Notes: generated by a model from the sequence alone, not told the origin. A stretch of DNA of 64,000 nt from PALSA-693 sp963702305 (GCA_963702305.1 CAVPBX010000012.1:124001-188000), one strand, 5' to 3'. Positions 27,271 through 35,808 are shown, counted from the first letter of the stretch. Made by a program: numbers and translations.

Positions 27271-27355
27271 TTCTCTGACCGTTTCGTCGACCTCCGACGA
27301 CTTAATTATATGGGAGACACATAAGTCGTCAGAAGTAAAGGAAACCGTCAGAGAA
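27271..27355. repeat. AT-rich nested inverted repeat (85 bp)
   Basis: Outer arms TTCTCTGACCGTTTC (27271-27285) and GAAACCGTCAGAGAA (27341-27355) pair at 14 of 15 positions. Inner arms GACGACTTA (27296-27304) and TAAGTCGTC (27322-27330) pair perfectly. Both share the same centre at 27313. It is much AT-richer than its surroundings and begins 10 bp after the phosphoesterase stop. It could be a terminator-like structure or a tiny non-autonomous element. No target-site duplication is obvious. Confidence 0.8.
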
Positions 27356-27364
27356 TGGCCCGAC

Positions 27365-28885
27365 CTAACCGCTGATCGAGCCGGGGGGCGGGACGGTGCC
27401 CGGGCCGGTGACCGAGCAGGCGAGCGCCGCCGGCGTGTCGCCCGGCGCCGCCAACCGTGGGAGGCCGGGAAACGTCGGCCGGCGCCGGGCCAGGGCCGTC
27501 AGGTCCAGGAAGTCGGTCAGGTCGTTGGCGTTGGCGTCGCGGTAGGTCAGCGCCGGCAGGTTCCACTTGCGCTCGATCAGGGCCAGGATCGAGGTGTGGT
27601 CGTGGAGCACGTGGCTCACGTGGCCCCGTTTGGCGTAGGGCGAAACCACCACGGCCGGCACGCGGAAGCCGTAGCGGGCGAACCCGTCGTAGGTGGACTC
27701 CCCCAGTTGCACGATCGGCGGGATGAGGTCGGGCGCCAGCGCCGGCGGCGGGGGCACGTGGTCGTAGTAGCCGCCGTGCTCGTCGTAGACCAGGACGAAC
27801 AACGTCCGGGTCCACAGCGGCGACGCGCCCAGCGCCTGCACCACCTGGGCCAGCACGGCCTCGCCGAGCACCAGGTTCTGCGGGTTCTCCTGCGACTGCG
27901 TCGAGTAGTCGGGATCGAGCACGCTCACCGAGGGCAGGGCCCCGGCGGCGGCGTCGGCGAAGAACTGGTCGAAGGGCTTGCGGCGCAGCAACTCGCCGAC
28001 GGTGTCGTCGGTGGGAAAGAGCTCCACCGTGGCGCCGATCGGAAAGCTGGTCACGTAGTTGGCCCAGCTGATGCCGTGGAAATCCAGCAGGTTGAAGATG
28101 GTCCCGTTACCGGGCAGCGGCAGGCTGACGTCGGGCAGCAGGTTGCCGAGCCCAGTGCCGATGTCGTCGGTCATCCCGGCCGAGGTGGCGGCGATCAGGT
28201 AGCGCCGGTTCGGGTCGGTCTGGCCCAGAACCGAGGAGAACCACCGATCGCCGATGGGGAACGTCGACGCCAGGCTGTAGGTAAACGGCAGGTCCCGTCC
28301 GTTCCAGTAGCCCATGGCCACCCCGCCGACGATTTCGGAGCTGCCGATGCTGATCGGGGTGGCCACGAAGCCGTCGTTGGCCCCGTCGTGGTAGGCGTTG
28401 TGGCTGGCGGTCCACTCCTGGCTGGGCCGGCCCGGGAGCTGACACGTCGTCGGCATGTGAAAGGCGTGCTGCACCCGCCCGTCGGGGTAGGGATTGGTGG
28501 CGGTCGGCCGGCCCTGCCGGTCGAGCCGGAAACCGTCGCCTCGGCCCAGCATCCCGAAGAGGTTGTCGAAGGAGTGGTTCTCGAGCATCAGCACCACGAT
28601 GTGGTCGATGCCGGGTAAGAGGTCGGTGCCGGCCGGGAGGGTGAGGTCGGGGCGGAAGCCAGGCGCTCGAAGTTCCGTCCGGCCCAAGGCCCGCAACGCC
28701 GCCAATGGGCCGGCCGACGGCCCCGCGCTGGGGGCGGTCGCGGCCCGAGCCGCCGATGACAGGGCCTCCACCACACCCGGGCCCATGGCGCCGACGGCGG
28801 CGGCGCCGGCCGCGCCGGCGAGAAAGCGGCGGCGGCTCATGGCCTTCCCGATGGCCCTCCGGCCGCCCGACGGAGGCAAGGTCAT
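27365..28885 (-). CDS. Tat-exported phosphoesterase (phospholipase C / acid phosphatase family)
   Basis: A 506-residue secreted phosphoesterase of the alkaline phosphatase-like fold. It has a twin-arginine signal SRRRFLAGAAGAAAVGAMG, then the family's HIVVLMLENHSFDNLFGMLG with the catalytic segment, and later LVYDEHGGYYDHVPPP and FRVPAVVVSPYAKRGHV, which carry metal-ligand residues. Such enzymes cleave phosphodiesters in phospholipids or act as acid phosphatases at low phosphate. I start it at ATG 28885; an ATG at 28840 begins just at the Tat motif and one at 28942 is also possible. Confidence 0.88.
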   Translation of the reverse strand: MTLPPSGGRRAIGKAMSRRRFLAGAAGAAAVGAMGPGVVEALSSAARAATAPSAGPSAGPLAALRALGRTELRAPGFRPDLTLPAGTDLLPGIDHIVVLMLENHSFDNLFGMLGRGDGFRLDRQGRPTATNPYPDGRVQHAFHMPTTCQLPGRPSQEWTASHNAYHDGANDGFVATPISIGSSEIVGGVAMGYWNGRDLPFTYSLASTFPIGDRWFSSVLGQTDPNRRYLIAATSAGMTDDIGTGLGNLLPDVSLPLPGNGTIFNLLDFHGISWANYVTSFPIGATVELFPTDDTVGELLRRKPFDQFFADAAAGALPSVSVLDPDYSTQSQENPQNLVLGEAVLAQVVQALGASPLWTRTLFVLVYDEHGGYYDHVPPPPALAPDLIPPIVQLGESTYDGFARYGFRVPAVVVSPYAKRGHVSHVLHDHTSILALIERKWNLPALTYRDANANDLTDFLDLTALARRRPTFPGLPRLAAPGDTPAALACSVTGPGTVPPPGSISG

Positions 28886-29016
28886 GCTGATCAGTTCCGT
28901 GCCCGACTGGGATTCCCTGCCGGGGGGACCAGTGATTGACACCGCGCCCTGCTGCGGCCAAGCTGGGTCGAACTCAATGGACTACCGACAGTCCATTGAC
29001 GGTGAAAAGGAGATCG

Positions 29017-29775
29017 GTGGCCGAATACGACTCCGTGGTGACCGGCGAGGGTGGACCGCCGACCCCCGCACCCCTGATCGGCCTGACGACCTACGTGGAG
29101 CCGGCCAACTGGGGATCATGGGGGGAGTCCGCCGCCCTCCTCCCCGAGGTGTACGTGAGCGCGGTCATCCGGGTGGGAGGCTGCCCGATCCTCCTCCCGC
29201 CCGCGCCGCTCGGGTTGGCCGACCGGGCGCTGTCCACGGTGGACGCGCTGGTGATCACCGGCGGCCCTGACGTCGACCCCGCGCGCTACGGCGCCCAGCC
29301 GCAGCCCCGCACCAGTGCGCCCCGGATCGAGCGCGACGGGTGGGAACTGGAGCTGTGCCGGCGCGCCCTCGAAGCGGATCTGCCCCTGCTCGCCATCTGC
29401 CGCGGCCATCAGGTGCTCAACGTCTGTCTCGGTGGCACCCTGCACCAACACCTCCCCGACGTGGTCGGCCACGACGACCACGCGCCGGCGCCCGGAGTGA
29501 TGGGCACCACGTGCGTGTCGCTCGAACCCGGCAGCGTGTTCGCCGACATCTTGGGCCGGGAGAGCGATGTTCCGTGCCACCACCATCAGGCCATCGACCG
29601 GCTCGGCGCCGGCCTGCGCGTGGCTGCCTTCGCGCCCGATGGCACCATCGAAGCGGTGGAGGCGACCGGCCACCGGTTCGCCCTCGGCGTGCAGTGGCAC
29701 CCGGAGGACAAACCGAGCGACGACCGGCTGTTCGCGGCGTTCGTGGGAGCAGCCGCGGCAGCGCGGGTCGGCTGA
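29017..29775 (+). CDS. Gamma-glutamyl-gamma-aminobutyrate hydrolase family (peptidase C26)
   Basis: A 252-residue class I glutamine amidotransferase-like hydrolase. The nucleophile elbow is LLAICRGHQVLNVCLGGTLHQ with the active Cys; the His-Glu pair is in ALGVQWHPEDKPSDD. It resembles PuuD-type enzymes that cleave gamma-glutamylated amines. The GTG at 29017 follows AAAAGGAGATCG, a good ribosome site. The FadR-type regulator begins two bases after its stop, so both are probably one transcript and the regulator may control this catabolic step. Confidence 0.9.
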   Translation: MAEYDSVVTGEGGPPTPAPLIGLTTYVEPANWGSWGESAALLPEVYVSAVIRVGGCPILLPPAPLGLADRALSTVDALVITGGPDVDPARYGAQPQPRTSAPRIERDGWELELCRRALEADLPLLAICRGHQVLNVCLGGTLHQHLPDVVGHDDHAPAPGVMGTTCVSLEPGSVFADILGRESDVPCHHHQAIDRLGAGLRVAAFAPDGTIEAVEATGHRFALGVQWHPEDKPSDDRLFAAFVGAAAAARVG

Positions 29776-29777
29776 GC

Positions 29778-30607
29778 GTGACCGCGGCGGCCGTCCTCCA
29801 CCCGGAACGGGCAAGCGAACCGAGTCTGCTCACCGTCAAGGCCGGGGACGCCATCTTCGGTCCGGTCCGGGCCGGCAACGCCTTCGAGGAGACCGTCGAG
29901 CGGCTCCTCACCGCGGTCAAACTCGGCATCGCCGCGCCCGGCAGCCAGCTTCCCCCCGAGCGCGAACTCTCCGACCGGCTCAACGTCAGCCGGGTGACCC
30001 TGCGCGAAGCCATCCGGGCCCTGCAGCAGAGCGGACACCTGGAGTCGCGGCGCGGCCGCTACGGCGGCACCTTCGTCAAAGCCACCCTCCCGGCCCTGGT
30101 CGCACCCGCCCCGACCCGGGTGGCCCCGACCCGGGTGGCCCCGACCCGGGTGGCCCCGACCCAAGTGGCCACGGCCCTTGGCCGCGACCTCGACGACACC
30201 CTCGTGCTCCGCGAGGTGCTCGAGGTCGGGGCAGCCGATCAGGCCGCGGCCGCCGCCCACTGGCGGCGCAGGCCGACGCGGACGCGGCCCACCTGACCGC
30301 CTGCCAGCAGGACTGCGGTCGGGCCGCCGACGTGGCCGAGTACCGGCGGCTGGACTCGCGTTTCCACGTGGCCCTGGCCGAGGTCACCGGATCCTCGTCG
30401 TTGACGGCGGCCGTCGCCGGCGTGCGGATGCGGGCCAACGCCCTGCTCGACACCATCCCGGTCCTGTGGCGCAGCGTCGAACATTCCGAGGTCCAGCACG
30501 CCGAGATCGTCTCGGCCATCCTGGCCGGCGACCGGATGGCCGCCCGGACCGCCATGGCCGAACACCTGTCGGCCACCGCCGCCTTGTTGCGGGGCTTCCT
30601 GGGCTGA
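29778..30607 (+). CDS. FadR/GntR family transcriptional regulator, frameshifted
   Basis: The N-terminal winged helix is clear (LLTAVKLGIAAPGSQLPPER, LSDRLNVSRVTLREAIRALQ, SGHLESRRGRYGGTFV). The C-terminal FCD effector domain appears in another frame (AEYRRLDSRFHVALAEVTGS, HAEIVSAILAGDRMAARTAM). One missing base near 30250-30265 joins them into about 276 residues, as expected for the family. The linker holds four copies of a 15-bp repeat coding Ala-Pro-Thr-Arg-Val. It follows the C26 hydrolase directly and likely responds to a small carboxylate. Confidence 0.83.
30108..30167. repeat. 15-bp tandem repeat, four copies, in the FadR linker
   Basis: GCCCCGACCCGGGTG is repeated at 15-bp steps, with the last copy slightly changed. 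It codes for APTRV units between the DNA-binding and effector domains. The period keeps the frame. Confidence 0.9.
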
Positions 30608-30608
30608 A

Positions 30609-30638
30609 ACCGGGCCGAGACCGGGCCGAGACCGGGCG
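30609..30638. repeat. 11-bp tandem repeat after the FadR gene
   Basis: ACCGGGCCGAG occurs twice with a third partial copy, immediately after the stop codon. It is intergenic and its period is not divisible by three. Confidence 0.7.
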
Positions 30639-30773
30639 CGGCCCCGACTATTCTGGTCGCTTTGGTGTGCCGGGAAGCCTGGTCGGCGTCGGGAGCAGCG
30701 CGCCTATGACCATTTCTCTTTCACCTTCACCGATCCGCCCGCGTCGACGGGTAACCCACGTGCGGCGGCGCCG

Positions 30774-32210
30774 ATGACCGAGCGGGACGACGCAGGCGCG
30801 CCCCCCGTCGGCGTCACCGGGCGCGACGGGCAGCAAAAGCTCCCCAGCTGGCGGAGGGAAGCGCTGCGGACGACCTTCTGGCTGGTGCCGACCATGCTCG
30901 TCGTCGTCGCCGGCGGGCTGTTCGCGGTGACGTTCGAGATCGATCTGGCCGTGTATCACGGGCACCTGACGTTGCCTTTCTGGATCCGAACTGGAAGCGC
31001 CGACGCCGGCCGCCAAGTGCTCAGCGCCATCGCGGCCGCCATCATCACCGTCGTCGGAGTGGTGTTCTCGATCACCATCCTGGCGTTGACGCTGGCCTCG
31101 CAGCAGTTCGGGCCCCGCATGATGCGGAACTTCGTGCGAGACATCGGCAACCAACAGACGCTGGGCGTGTTCGTGGCGACGTTCGTCTATGCGGTGCTGG
31201 CGCTCGGTTCGATCACCAGCGACCCCCACGACGACTTCGTCCCCCACCTGTCGATCACCGTCGCCGAAGCCCTGCTGCTCGTGGATCTGGCGGTCCTCAT
31301 CTACTTCATCCATCACATCGCCAAGTCGATCCAGCTGCCCGAGGTCATCGCCGGCATCGCCCGTGACCTCACGCGCGCCGTCGACGCAGAATTTCCCGCG
31401 GAGGCCGACGAGAAGTCGGGCCACTTGGCCGCGGTTTCGCCGACCGGCACCGGGAAATCCGTGCCGGAATTGCTGCAGCTCATCGAGGACAGAGGGGGCG
31501 TGGTGCCGGCCACCGCGAGCGGGTACCTGCAGTTCGTCGGTTACGCCCAGTTGGTCGACATCGCGGCTCGCACCGACGCGGTGATTCGCCTCAACCATCG
31601 TCCGGGTCACTTCGTGGTGGCGGGACGCCCGCTGGCCACGGTCTGGCCGCAGGGAGCGGCGCAGCAGGTGGCGCTGGAGTTGGCCAAAGCTCATGTCACC
31701 GGGCCCCACCGGACCCTCATGCAGGACCCGGTGTTTGCCATCGATCAGCTCGTCGAAATCGCCATCCGGGCGCTTTCCCCGGCCGTCAACGACACCTTCA
31801 CGGCGCTCACCTGCATCGACTGGCTGTCGGCGGGCCTGAGCCGGGTCTCCCGCCGCACGCTGGTGGAAGGCGTGTACCGCGACCGCTTTGGCCGGGTGCG
31901 GCTCATCGAGTTCGATCCCTCCTACGCCCGCATGGTCAACCGGGCCTTCGACAAGATCCGCCAGGCGGCCAGGGGCATGCCGGCGGTGATCATCCGCATG
32001 CTGGATGCCTTGAGCACCGTCATGGACGAGACCCAGTCGCCGGACCAACGCCGAGTGTTGATGCGGCAGGTCGAGATGGTGCTGCTGAACGCCAAGGAGT
32101 CGGTGTCCGATCCCAACGACCTGGACGACATTCGGGCCCGGTACGAGCGGGCCTTGGCCAAGGCCGCTCAAGACGATCCCCGCGAGCTGTCGACCGGCAC
32201 CCGCCCATAG
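30774..32210 (+). CDS. DUF2254 domain-containing membrane protein
   Basis: A 478-residue protein of the DUF2254 family. It has four hydrophobic segments in the first 160 residues (for example FWLVPTMLVVVAGGLFAVTF and IAAAIITVVGVVFSITILAL) followed by LTLASQQFGPRMMRNFVRD, a hallmark stretch, and a large cytoplasmic domain with AIRALSPAVNDTFTALTCID. The function of the family is unknown; a channel-like or ion-related role has been guessed. It converges with the kdpB-stub micro-operon, which is suggestive but not proof of a link to ion handling. Confidence 0.88.
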   Translation: MTERDDAGAPPVGVTGRDGQQKLPSWRREALRTTFWLVPTMLVVVAGGLFAVTFEIDLAVYHGHLTLPFWIRTGSADAGRQVLSAIAAAIITVVGVVFSITILALTLASQQFGPRMMRNFVRDIGNQQTLGVFVATFVYAVLALGSITSDPHDDFVPHLSITVAEALLLVDLAVLIYFIHHIAKSIQLPEVIAGIARDLTRAVDAEFPAEADEKSGHLAAVSPTGTGKSVPELLQLIEDRGGVVPATASGYLQFVGYAQLVDIAARTDAVIRLNHRPGHFVVAGRPLATVWPQGAAQQVALELAKAHVTGPHRTLMQDPVFAIDQLVEIAIRALSPAVNDTFTALTCIDWLSAGLSRVSRRTLVEGVYRDRFGRVRLIEFDPSYARMVNRAFDKIRQAARGMPAVIIRMLDALSTVMDETQSPDQRRVLMRQVEMVLLNAKESVSDPNDLDDIRARYERALAKAAQDDPRELSTGTRP

Positions 32211-32223
32211 GCGGAGGCGACGC

Positions 32224-32430
32224 TCAGCGCGGAGGCGGCTCCTCGCGGCCATCGGGGCGCCCATCGTCTCGCCCATCGTCTCGCTCGCGTCCCGGCGCGC
32301 GTTTGACGGATCGCATCGCCAACCACACGGTGATGGCGATGAGCACGAACGTGCCGACGACCGCCACGACGGTGCTCACGATGGAGTATCTGGGCGGGTG
32401 GGCGGTGCTGGCGACCAGGAGGCCTGTCAT
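32224..32430 (-). CDS. Small single-span membrane protein
   Basis: A 68-residue protein with one clear membrane helix (IVSTVVAVVGTFVLIAITVW) and a charged Arg/Asp/Glu-rich tail. Its ATG overlaps the stop of the kdpB stub (ATGA at 32427-32430 on the minus strand), so it is translated with it. I do not recognise the family. It is the last gene of the micro-operon. Confidence 0.6.
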   Translation of the reverse strand: MTGLLVASTAHPPRYSIVSTVVAVVGTFVLIAITVWLAMRSVKRAPGRERDDGRDDGRPDGREEPPPR

Positions 32431-32645
32431 CCCACGAAGCGTTCGCTGCCGATCTCGACCACGAACATCACCGGGCTGCGCGCCAGGTGCCGCGGGTCCA
32501 GCTTCAGTAGCGCCGCGAGCAGCGCCCGCGGCAAGATCGCCGGCTCGACCCGCGCCACTCCCGGCCGGAGCCGGACCTTCGGGGGTCGGGTGTCCGGGAC
32601 CGGCACGGTCGCCGTCACGGCGCCTGGAGGTGGCGCGTCACTCAC
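32427..32645 (-). CDS. kdpB: KdpB N-terminal stub (72 residues)
   Basis: Residues about 33-66 (VEPAILPRALLAALLKLDPR and then SPVMFVVEIGS) match the conserved N-terminus of KdpB, the P-type ATPase subunit of the K+ pump. The match stops just where KdpB's first membrane helix should begin, and a stop follows after ERFVG. No kdpA, the rest of kdpB, or kdpC is present here. The GTG start overlaps the previous stop and the stop overlaps the next ATG, so it is embedded in a coupled transcript rather than lying loose. It is either a remnant or a small regulatory peptide. Confidence 0.7.
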   Translation of the reverse strand: MSDAPPPGAVTATVPVPDTRPPKVRLRPGVARVEPAILPRALLAALLKLDPRHLARSPVMFVVEIGSERFVG

Positions 32646-32797
32646 GCGGGACGCTCCGCCTCTTGTTCGGACCCCGCCTCCCGTTCGGAGTCCGCATCCT
32701 CGGTGGCGGCGGCCGTGATGCGGTCGCTGGCCCGCACCAGCAGGGCCGCCCCGAGAAAGAACGCCAGCACCGTGGCGACCAGGAGGACATCACTCAT
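32642..32797 (-). CDS. Small membrane protein upstream of the kdpB stub
   Basis: A 51-residue frame, MSDVLLVATVLAFFLGAALL and on, with one membrane helix followed by VRASDRI and an acidic tail. Small proteins of this look are found at the head of kdp operons in several actinobacteria, as far as I recall. Its TGA overlaps the GTG of the kdpB stub (GTGA on the minus strand). Confidence 0.6.
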   Translation of the reverse strand: MSDVLLVATVLAFFLGAALLVRASDRITAAATEDADSEREAGSEQEAERPA

Positions 32798-32811
32798 GCG
32801 GTGACGACGCG

Positions 32812-33156
32812 CTACCGGTAGTCGGGAGAATGCGTCAGCGGTCCGAGTTCGCGCGGCGCAAAGGCCACGTCCGTAGAAGCCGCCTCCACCCGATCGATCG
32901 CCCGGAGGAGGCGGGCTCGAAGGCGTCGCGCCCGCCGAACTCGCCAGGCCGCCCGCCGCCGCTCGAACGCGGTAGCGGTCGGGTCCGCCAGCACCAGTCG
33001 GGCCCGGGCCAACGCCGTCGCCACCTTGGCCGCCTCGTCAGAGAGGGACTCCCACACGTGCACCGGACAGAAGACGCCGTAGGTGGCCCGGCGCTGGCAT
33101 CCTCCGATGACCGCAGGATTCCCGAGACAGCGGGCACTCCACCAGCCGGTATGCAT
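32812..33156 (-). CDS. Hypothetical Cys/Arg-rich protein heading the kdpB-stub micro-operon
   Basis: A 114-residue frame ending 14 bp before the small membrane gene. Three cysteines near the start (RCLGNPAVIGGCQRRATYG and FCPVHVW) could bind metal; the rest is a basic helix (ERRRAAWRVRRARRLRARLL). No family is recognised. Codon pattern is compatible with coding, but the call is tentative. Confidence 0.4.
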   Translation of the reverse strand: MHTGWWSARCLGNPAVIGGCQRRATYGVFCPVHVWESLSDEAAKVATALARARLVLADPTATAFERRRAAWRVRRARRLRARLLRAIDRVEAASTDVAFAPRELGPLTHSPDYR

Positions 33157-33298
33157 GTCCCCATTGAACGCCCGGGCACCCAGCGACGATATGGCTTTCA
33201 GGAATTATTCACGGCGGAAGAACAGCTATCTACATCGCGTTTATGCCGGGCGGCGTGCACGGCGCCCGCCGGAACCGGGGGGGGCTCCACTCTCGGTC
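33157..33298. other. Intergenic region of lower GC
   Basis: A stretch between the micro-operon and the SDR promoter with unusually AT-rich patches (near 33190-33245). I see no gene. It may hold the micro-operon's promoter. Confidence 0.4.
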
Positions 33299-33313
33299 AG
33301 TTGCATGATAGAA
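33299..33313. promoter_or_regulatory. Putative HxlR operator, copy 3, upstream of the SDR gene
   Basis: GTTGCATGATAGAAC matches the hxlR-exporter operators at 13 of 15 positions. The following bases (CCAATC, then CTAGG) also resemble those after copy 1 (GCAATC, CTAGG). It lies about 90 bp before the SDR start. A weaker half-site GTTCCATCA follows at 33332-33340, about the same 32-33 bp step away. Confidence 0.55.
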
Positions 33314-33404
33314 CCCAATCCGCTAGGGTGAGTTCCATCACCGTATGCAGCCCGGATCCCGCCCGACGGTGGGGGTATCGGCAACCGACCACTAGGGAGA
33401 CACC

Positions 33405-34102
33405 ATGGACATCGCCGGATCGACCGCCCTCGTCACGGGGGCCAACCGAGGGCTCGGCTACCACCTGGCGGGGGAGCTCGTCCGCCGCGGCGCCCGGGTA
33501 TACGCGGCGGCGCGCGATCCCCGCGCGGTCGACCTACCCGGGGCCAAGCCGATCAGCCTGGACATCACCGATCCCGCGTCCGTGGCGGCCGCGGCCGACA
33601 TCGCCGCTGACGTCACGCTGTTGATCAACAACGCCGGGTCCGCCACCGGCTCGGACCTCCTCACCGGCGACCTGGAAAAAATTCACCTCGAGATGGACAC
33701 CCACTTCTTCGGCACCCTCTCAGTCGTTCGCGCCTTTACCCCGAGGATCGCCGCCAACGGCGGGGGGTCGATACTCAACATTCTCTCGGTGCTCAGCTGG
33801 GTCAGCTTCCCCCACACTGGCGCTTACTGCGCCGCGAAGCCGCGGAATGGTCGATGACCAACGCCTTACGCGACCAGTTGGCAGGGCAGAACATTCGCGT
33901 CGCCGGCCTACACGTGGGCTACATGGATACCGACATGGCCGCCACGGTGACCGCGCCCAAGTCGGACCCGGCCGCCATTGCCCGGCTGGCGATAGACGCC
34001 ATCGGCGCCGACCAGTACGAGATCGTGGCCGACGACATCAGCCGGCAGGTGCAGGCGGGCCTCGCCGCGGGAGTGGCCGCGCTCTACCCGCAGCTGCCCT
34101 GA
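33405..34102 (+). CDS. Short-chain dehydrogenase/reductase, frameshifted
   Basis: The first part has the classical motifs ALVTGANRGLGYHLAGELV, LLINNAGSATGSDLL, SILNILSVLSWVS and the catalytic GAYCAAK. Directly after that Lys the frame breaks. Adding one base near 33838-33842 restores AAKAAEWSMTNALRDQLAGQ and runs to the stop at 34102, for 232 residues. The distal part has VAGLHVGYMDTDMAA, also typical. The start ATG follows TAGGGAGACACC. Upstream sits the HxlR-type operator, so it may respond to the same signal as the exporter at 9458. Confidence 0.85.
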
Positions 34103-34167
34103 CCGGCTGGCAATGGCGCCGGCGAGTCCCGTCGCGCCCGCCGAACAGGTGGCGGTAGCGTCCGATC

Positions 34168-35808
34168 ATGACTGACGACCCCGTCGCGTTTCCCACGCTC
34201 GACGCCGCGGACGTGGCGACCCTCGAGGCGCTCGGGCGTCGGCGGTCGATGAACCCCGGCGAATACCTCTTCCGGGAGGGCGATCCCACCTATGAGTTCT
34301 ACGTCATCCTCTCCGGGGCGGCGGAGATCGTCGTGGAGGCGGACGGGACGGAGGAAGTCATCGTCCGCCACGGACCGGGCCGCTTTTTGGGCGAACTGAG
34401 TCTGTTGACCGGCCAGCGGGTGTTCGTGTCGGCCCGCGTGGTCGAGCCCGGCGAGGTCCTGGTGCTGCCGCGGGAGACCCTGCGGCACGTGATCGCCACC
34501 AATCCCCGACTGGGCGACGCCATTCTGGCGGCCTTCGTCGCCCGGCGGACCCAGCTCATGACGGGCGCGGCGACGAGCATCCGGGTCATCGGGTCGCGGT
34601 TCTCACCCGAATCGCTGCGGATCCGCGAGTACCTGGCCCGCAGCCGCATCCCCCACCAATGGCTGGATCCCGACCGCGACGCCGTCGTCGAGGACATCGT
34701 CCGCGAGTTCGACATCCAGGCGGCCGACCTTCCGGTCGTGATCGCCACCGGGTCCGTGTTGCGCCGGGCCACCCCTGGCATCCTGGCCGACTACCTGGGG
34801 TTGACCGTGGACCGCCTCCCCAGCCGGTGCGTCGACCTGGTCGTCGTCGGCGGCGGGCCCGCCGGGCTGGCCGCGGCGGTGTACGGAGCCTCCGAGGGAC
34901 TGCGTACCATCACCCTCGAGATGATCGGGGTAGGGGGCCAGGCCGGCGCCAGCTCTCGCATCGAAAACTACCTCGGGTTCCCCACCGGGATCTCTGGCGG
35001 TGACCTCACCCAACGGGCCATGGTCCAGGCCGAGAAATTCGGCGCCCATCTCACCAGTCCGTGTGCGGCCACTTCGCTGCGGGAGGAAGCCGGCCATCTG
35101 CTCATCGACCTGAGCGACGGGACCGACGTCGCCGGCCGGGCCGTGATCGCCGCCAGCGGCGCCAGCTACCGGCGGCTCGACGCCGATCGGCTCGAGGACT
35201 TCGAAGGCAATGGCGTCTACTACGCGGCCACCGAGATGGAGGCCCGGCTGTGCGGCACCGCGCCGGTCGTGGTGGCGGGCGGAGGCAACTCGGCCGGTCA
35301 GGCCGCCATGTTCCTGGCCGAGTCCGGCTGCCCGGTCACCATCGTCATCCGGGGCCCCGACCTGACCCGGAGCATGTCCCGTTATCTCGTCGATCGCATC
35401 GACGCCCACCCGCGGGTCAACGTGCAAGCCAACACCACCATCATCGCGGTCGACGGCGACCAGACCGTGAGGTCGGTACGCATCAAAAACCTCGACGGTG
35501 AGGCGGTCCTTGACTGCTGCGCCCTGTTCTCCTTCATCGGCGCGGATCCCGGCTCCGGCTGGCTGTCCGGATGCGCGGCGCTCGACGAGCGCGGCTTCGT
35601 GCTGACGGACCGATCACTGGACGAGGCCGTCCTCGACGGCCGATGGCAGATATTGGGCCGGGCCCCGCTGCCCTACGAGACGAGCCACCCGGGACTGTTC
35701 GCGGTCGGTGACGTCCGGGCCGGCTCCACCAAACGGGTCGCCACCGCCGTCGGCGAGGGTTCGGCGGCCGTGCGCGCCGTGCACGAATATCTCGCCTTCG
35801 CCCATTGA
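34168..35808 (+). CDS. cNMP-binding / thioredoxin reductase-like FAD oxidoreductase
   Basis: A 546-residue three-part protein. About residues 10-125 form a cyclic-nucleotide-binding domain (LSGAAEIVVEADGTEEVIV, GRFLGELSLLTGQ). About 135-205 resemble a glutaredoxin or thioredoxin-like module without a Cys-X2-Cys. From about 220 there is a thioredoxin reductase fold with FAD motif DLVVVGGGPAGLAAAVYGAS and NADPH motif VVVAGGGNSAGQAAMF. The redox CxxC normally preceding the NADPH motif is replaced by YAAT, so disulfide reduction in the usual way is unlikely. Such cNMP-reductase proteins are known in actinobacteria, but the substrate is not. Confidence 0.88.
   Translation: MTDDPVAFPTLDAADVATLEALGRRRSMNPGEYLFREGDPTYEFYVILSGAAEIVVEADGTEEVIVRHGPGRFLGELSLLTGQRVFVSARVVEPGEVLVLPRETLRHVIATNPRLGDAILAAFVARRTQLMTGAATSIRVIGSRFSPESLRIREYLARSRIPHQWLDPDRDAVVEDIVREFDIQAADLPVVIATGSVLRRATPGILADYLGLTVDRLPSRCVDLVVVGGGPAGLAAAVYGASEGLRTITLEMIGVGGQAGASSRIENYLGFPTGISGGDLTQRAMVQAEKFGAHLTSPCAATSLREEAGHLLIDLSDGTDVAGRAVIAASGASYRRLDADRLEDFEGNGVYYAATEMEARLCGTAPVVVAGGGNSAGQAAMFLAESGCPVTIVIRGPDLTRSMSRYLVDRIDAHPRVNVQANTTIIAVDGDQTVRSVRIKNLDGEAVLDCCALFSFIGADPGSGWLSGCAALDERGFVLTDRSLDEAVLDGRWQILGRAPLPYETSHPGLFAVGDVRAGSTKRVATAVGEGSAAVRAVHEYLAFAH

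Noticed and set aside
27127..27324. A small gene between aquaporin and phosphoesterase
   Set aside because: No ribosome site, no recognisable domain, and it runs into the nested inverted repeat.
33083..33331. A plus-strand 82-residue gene before the SDR
   Set aside because: It overlaps the better minus-strand frame and the putative operator, and its translation looks random.
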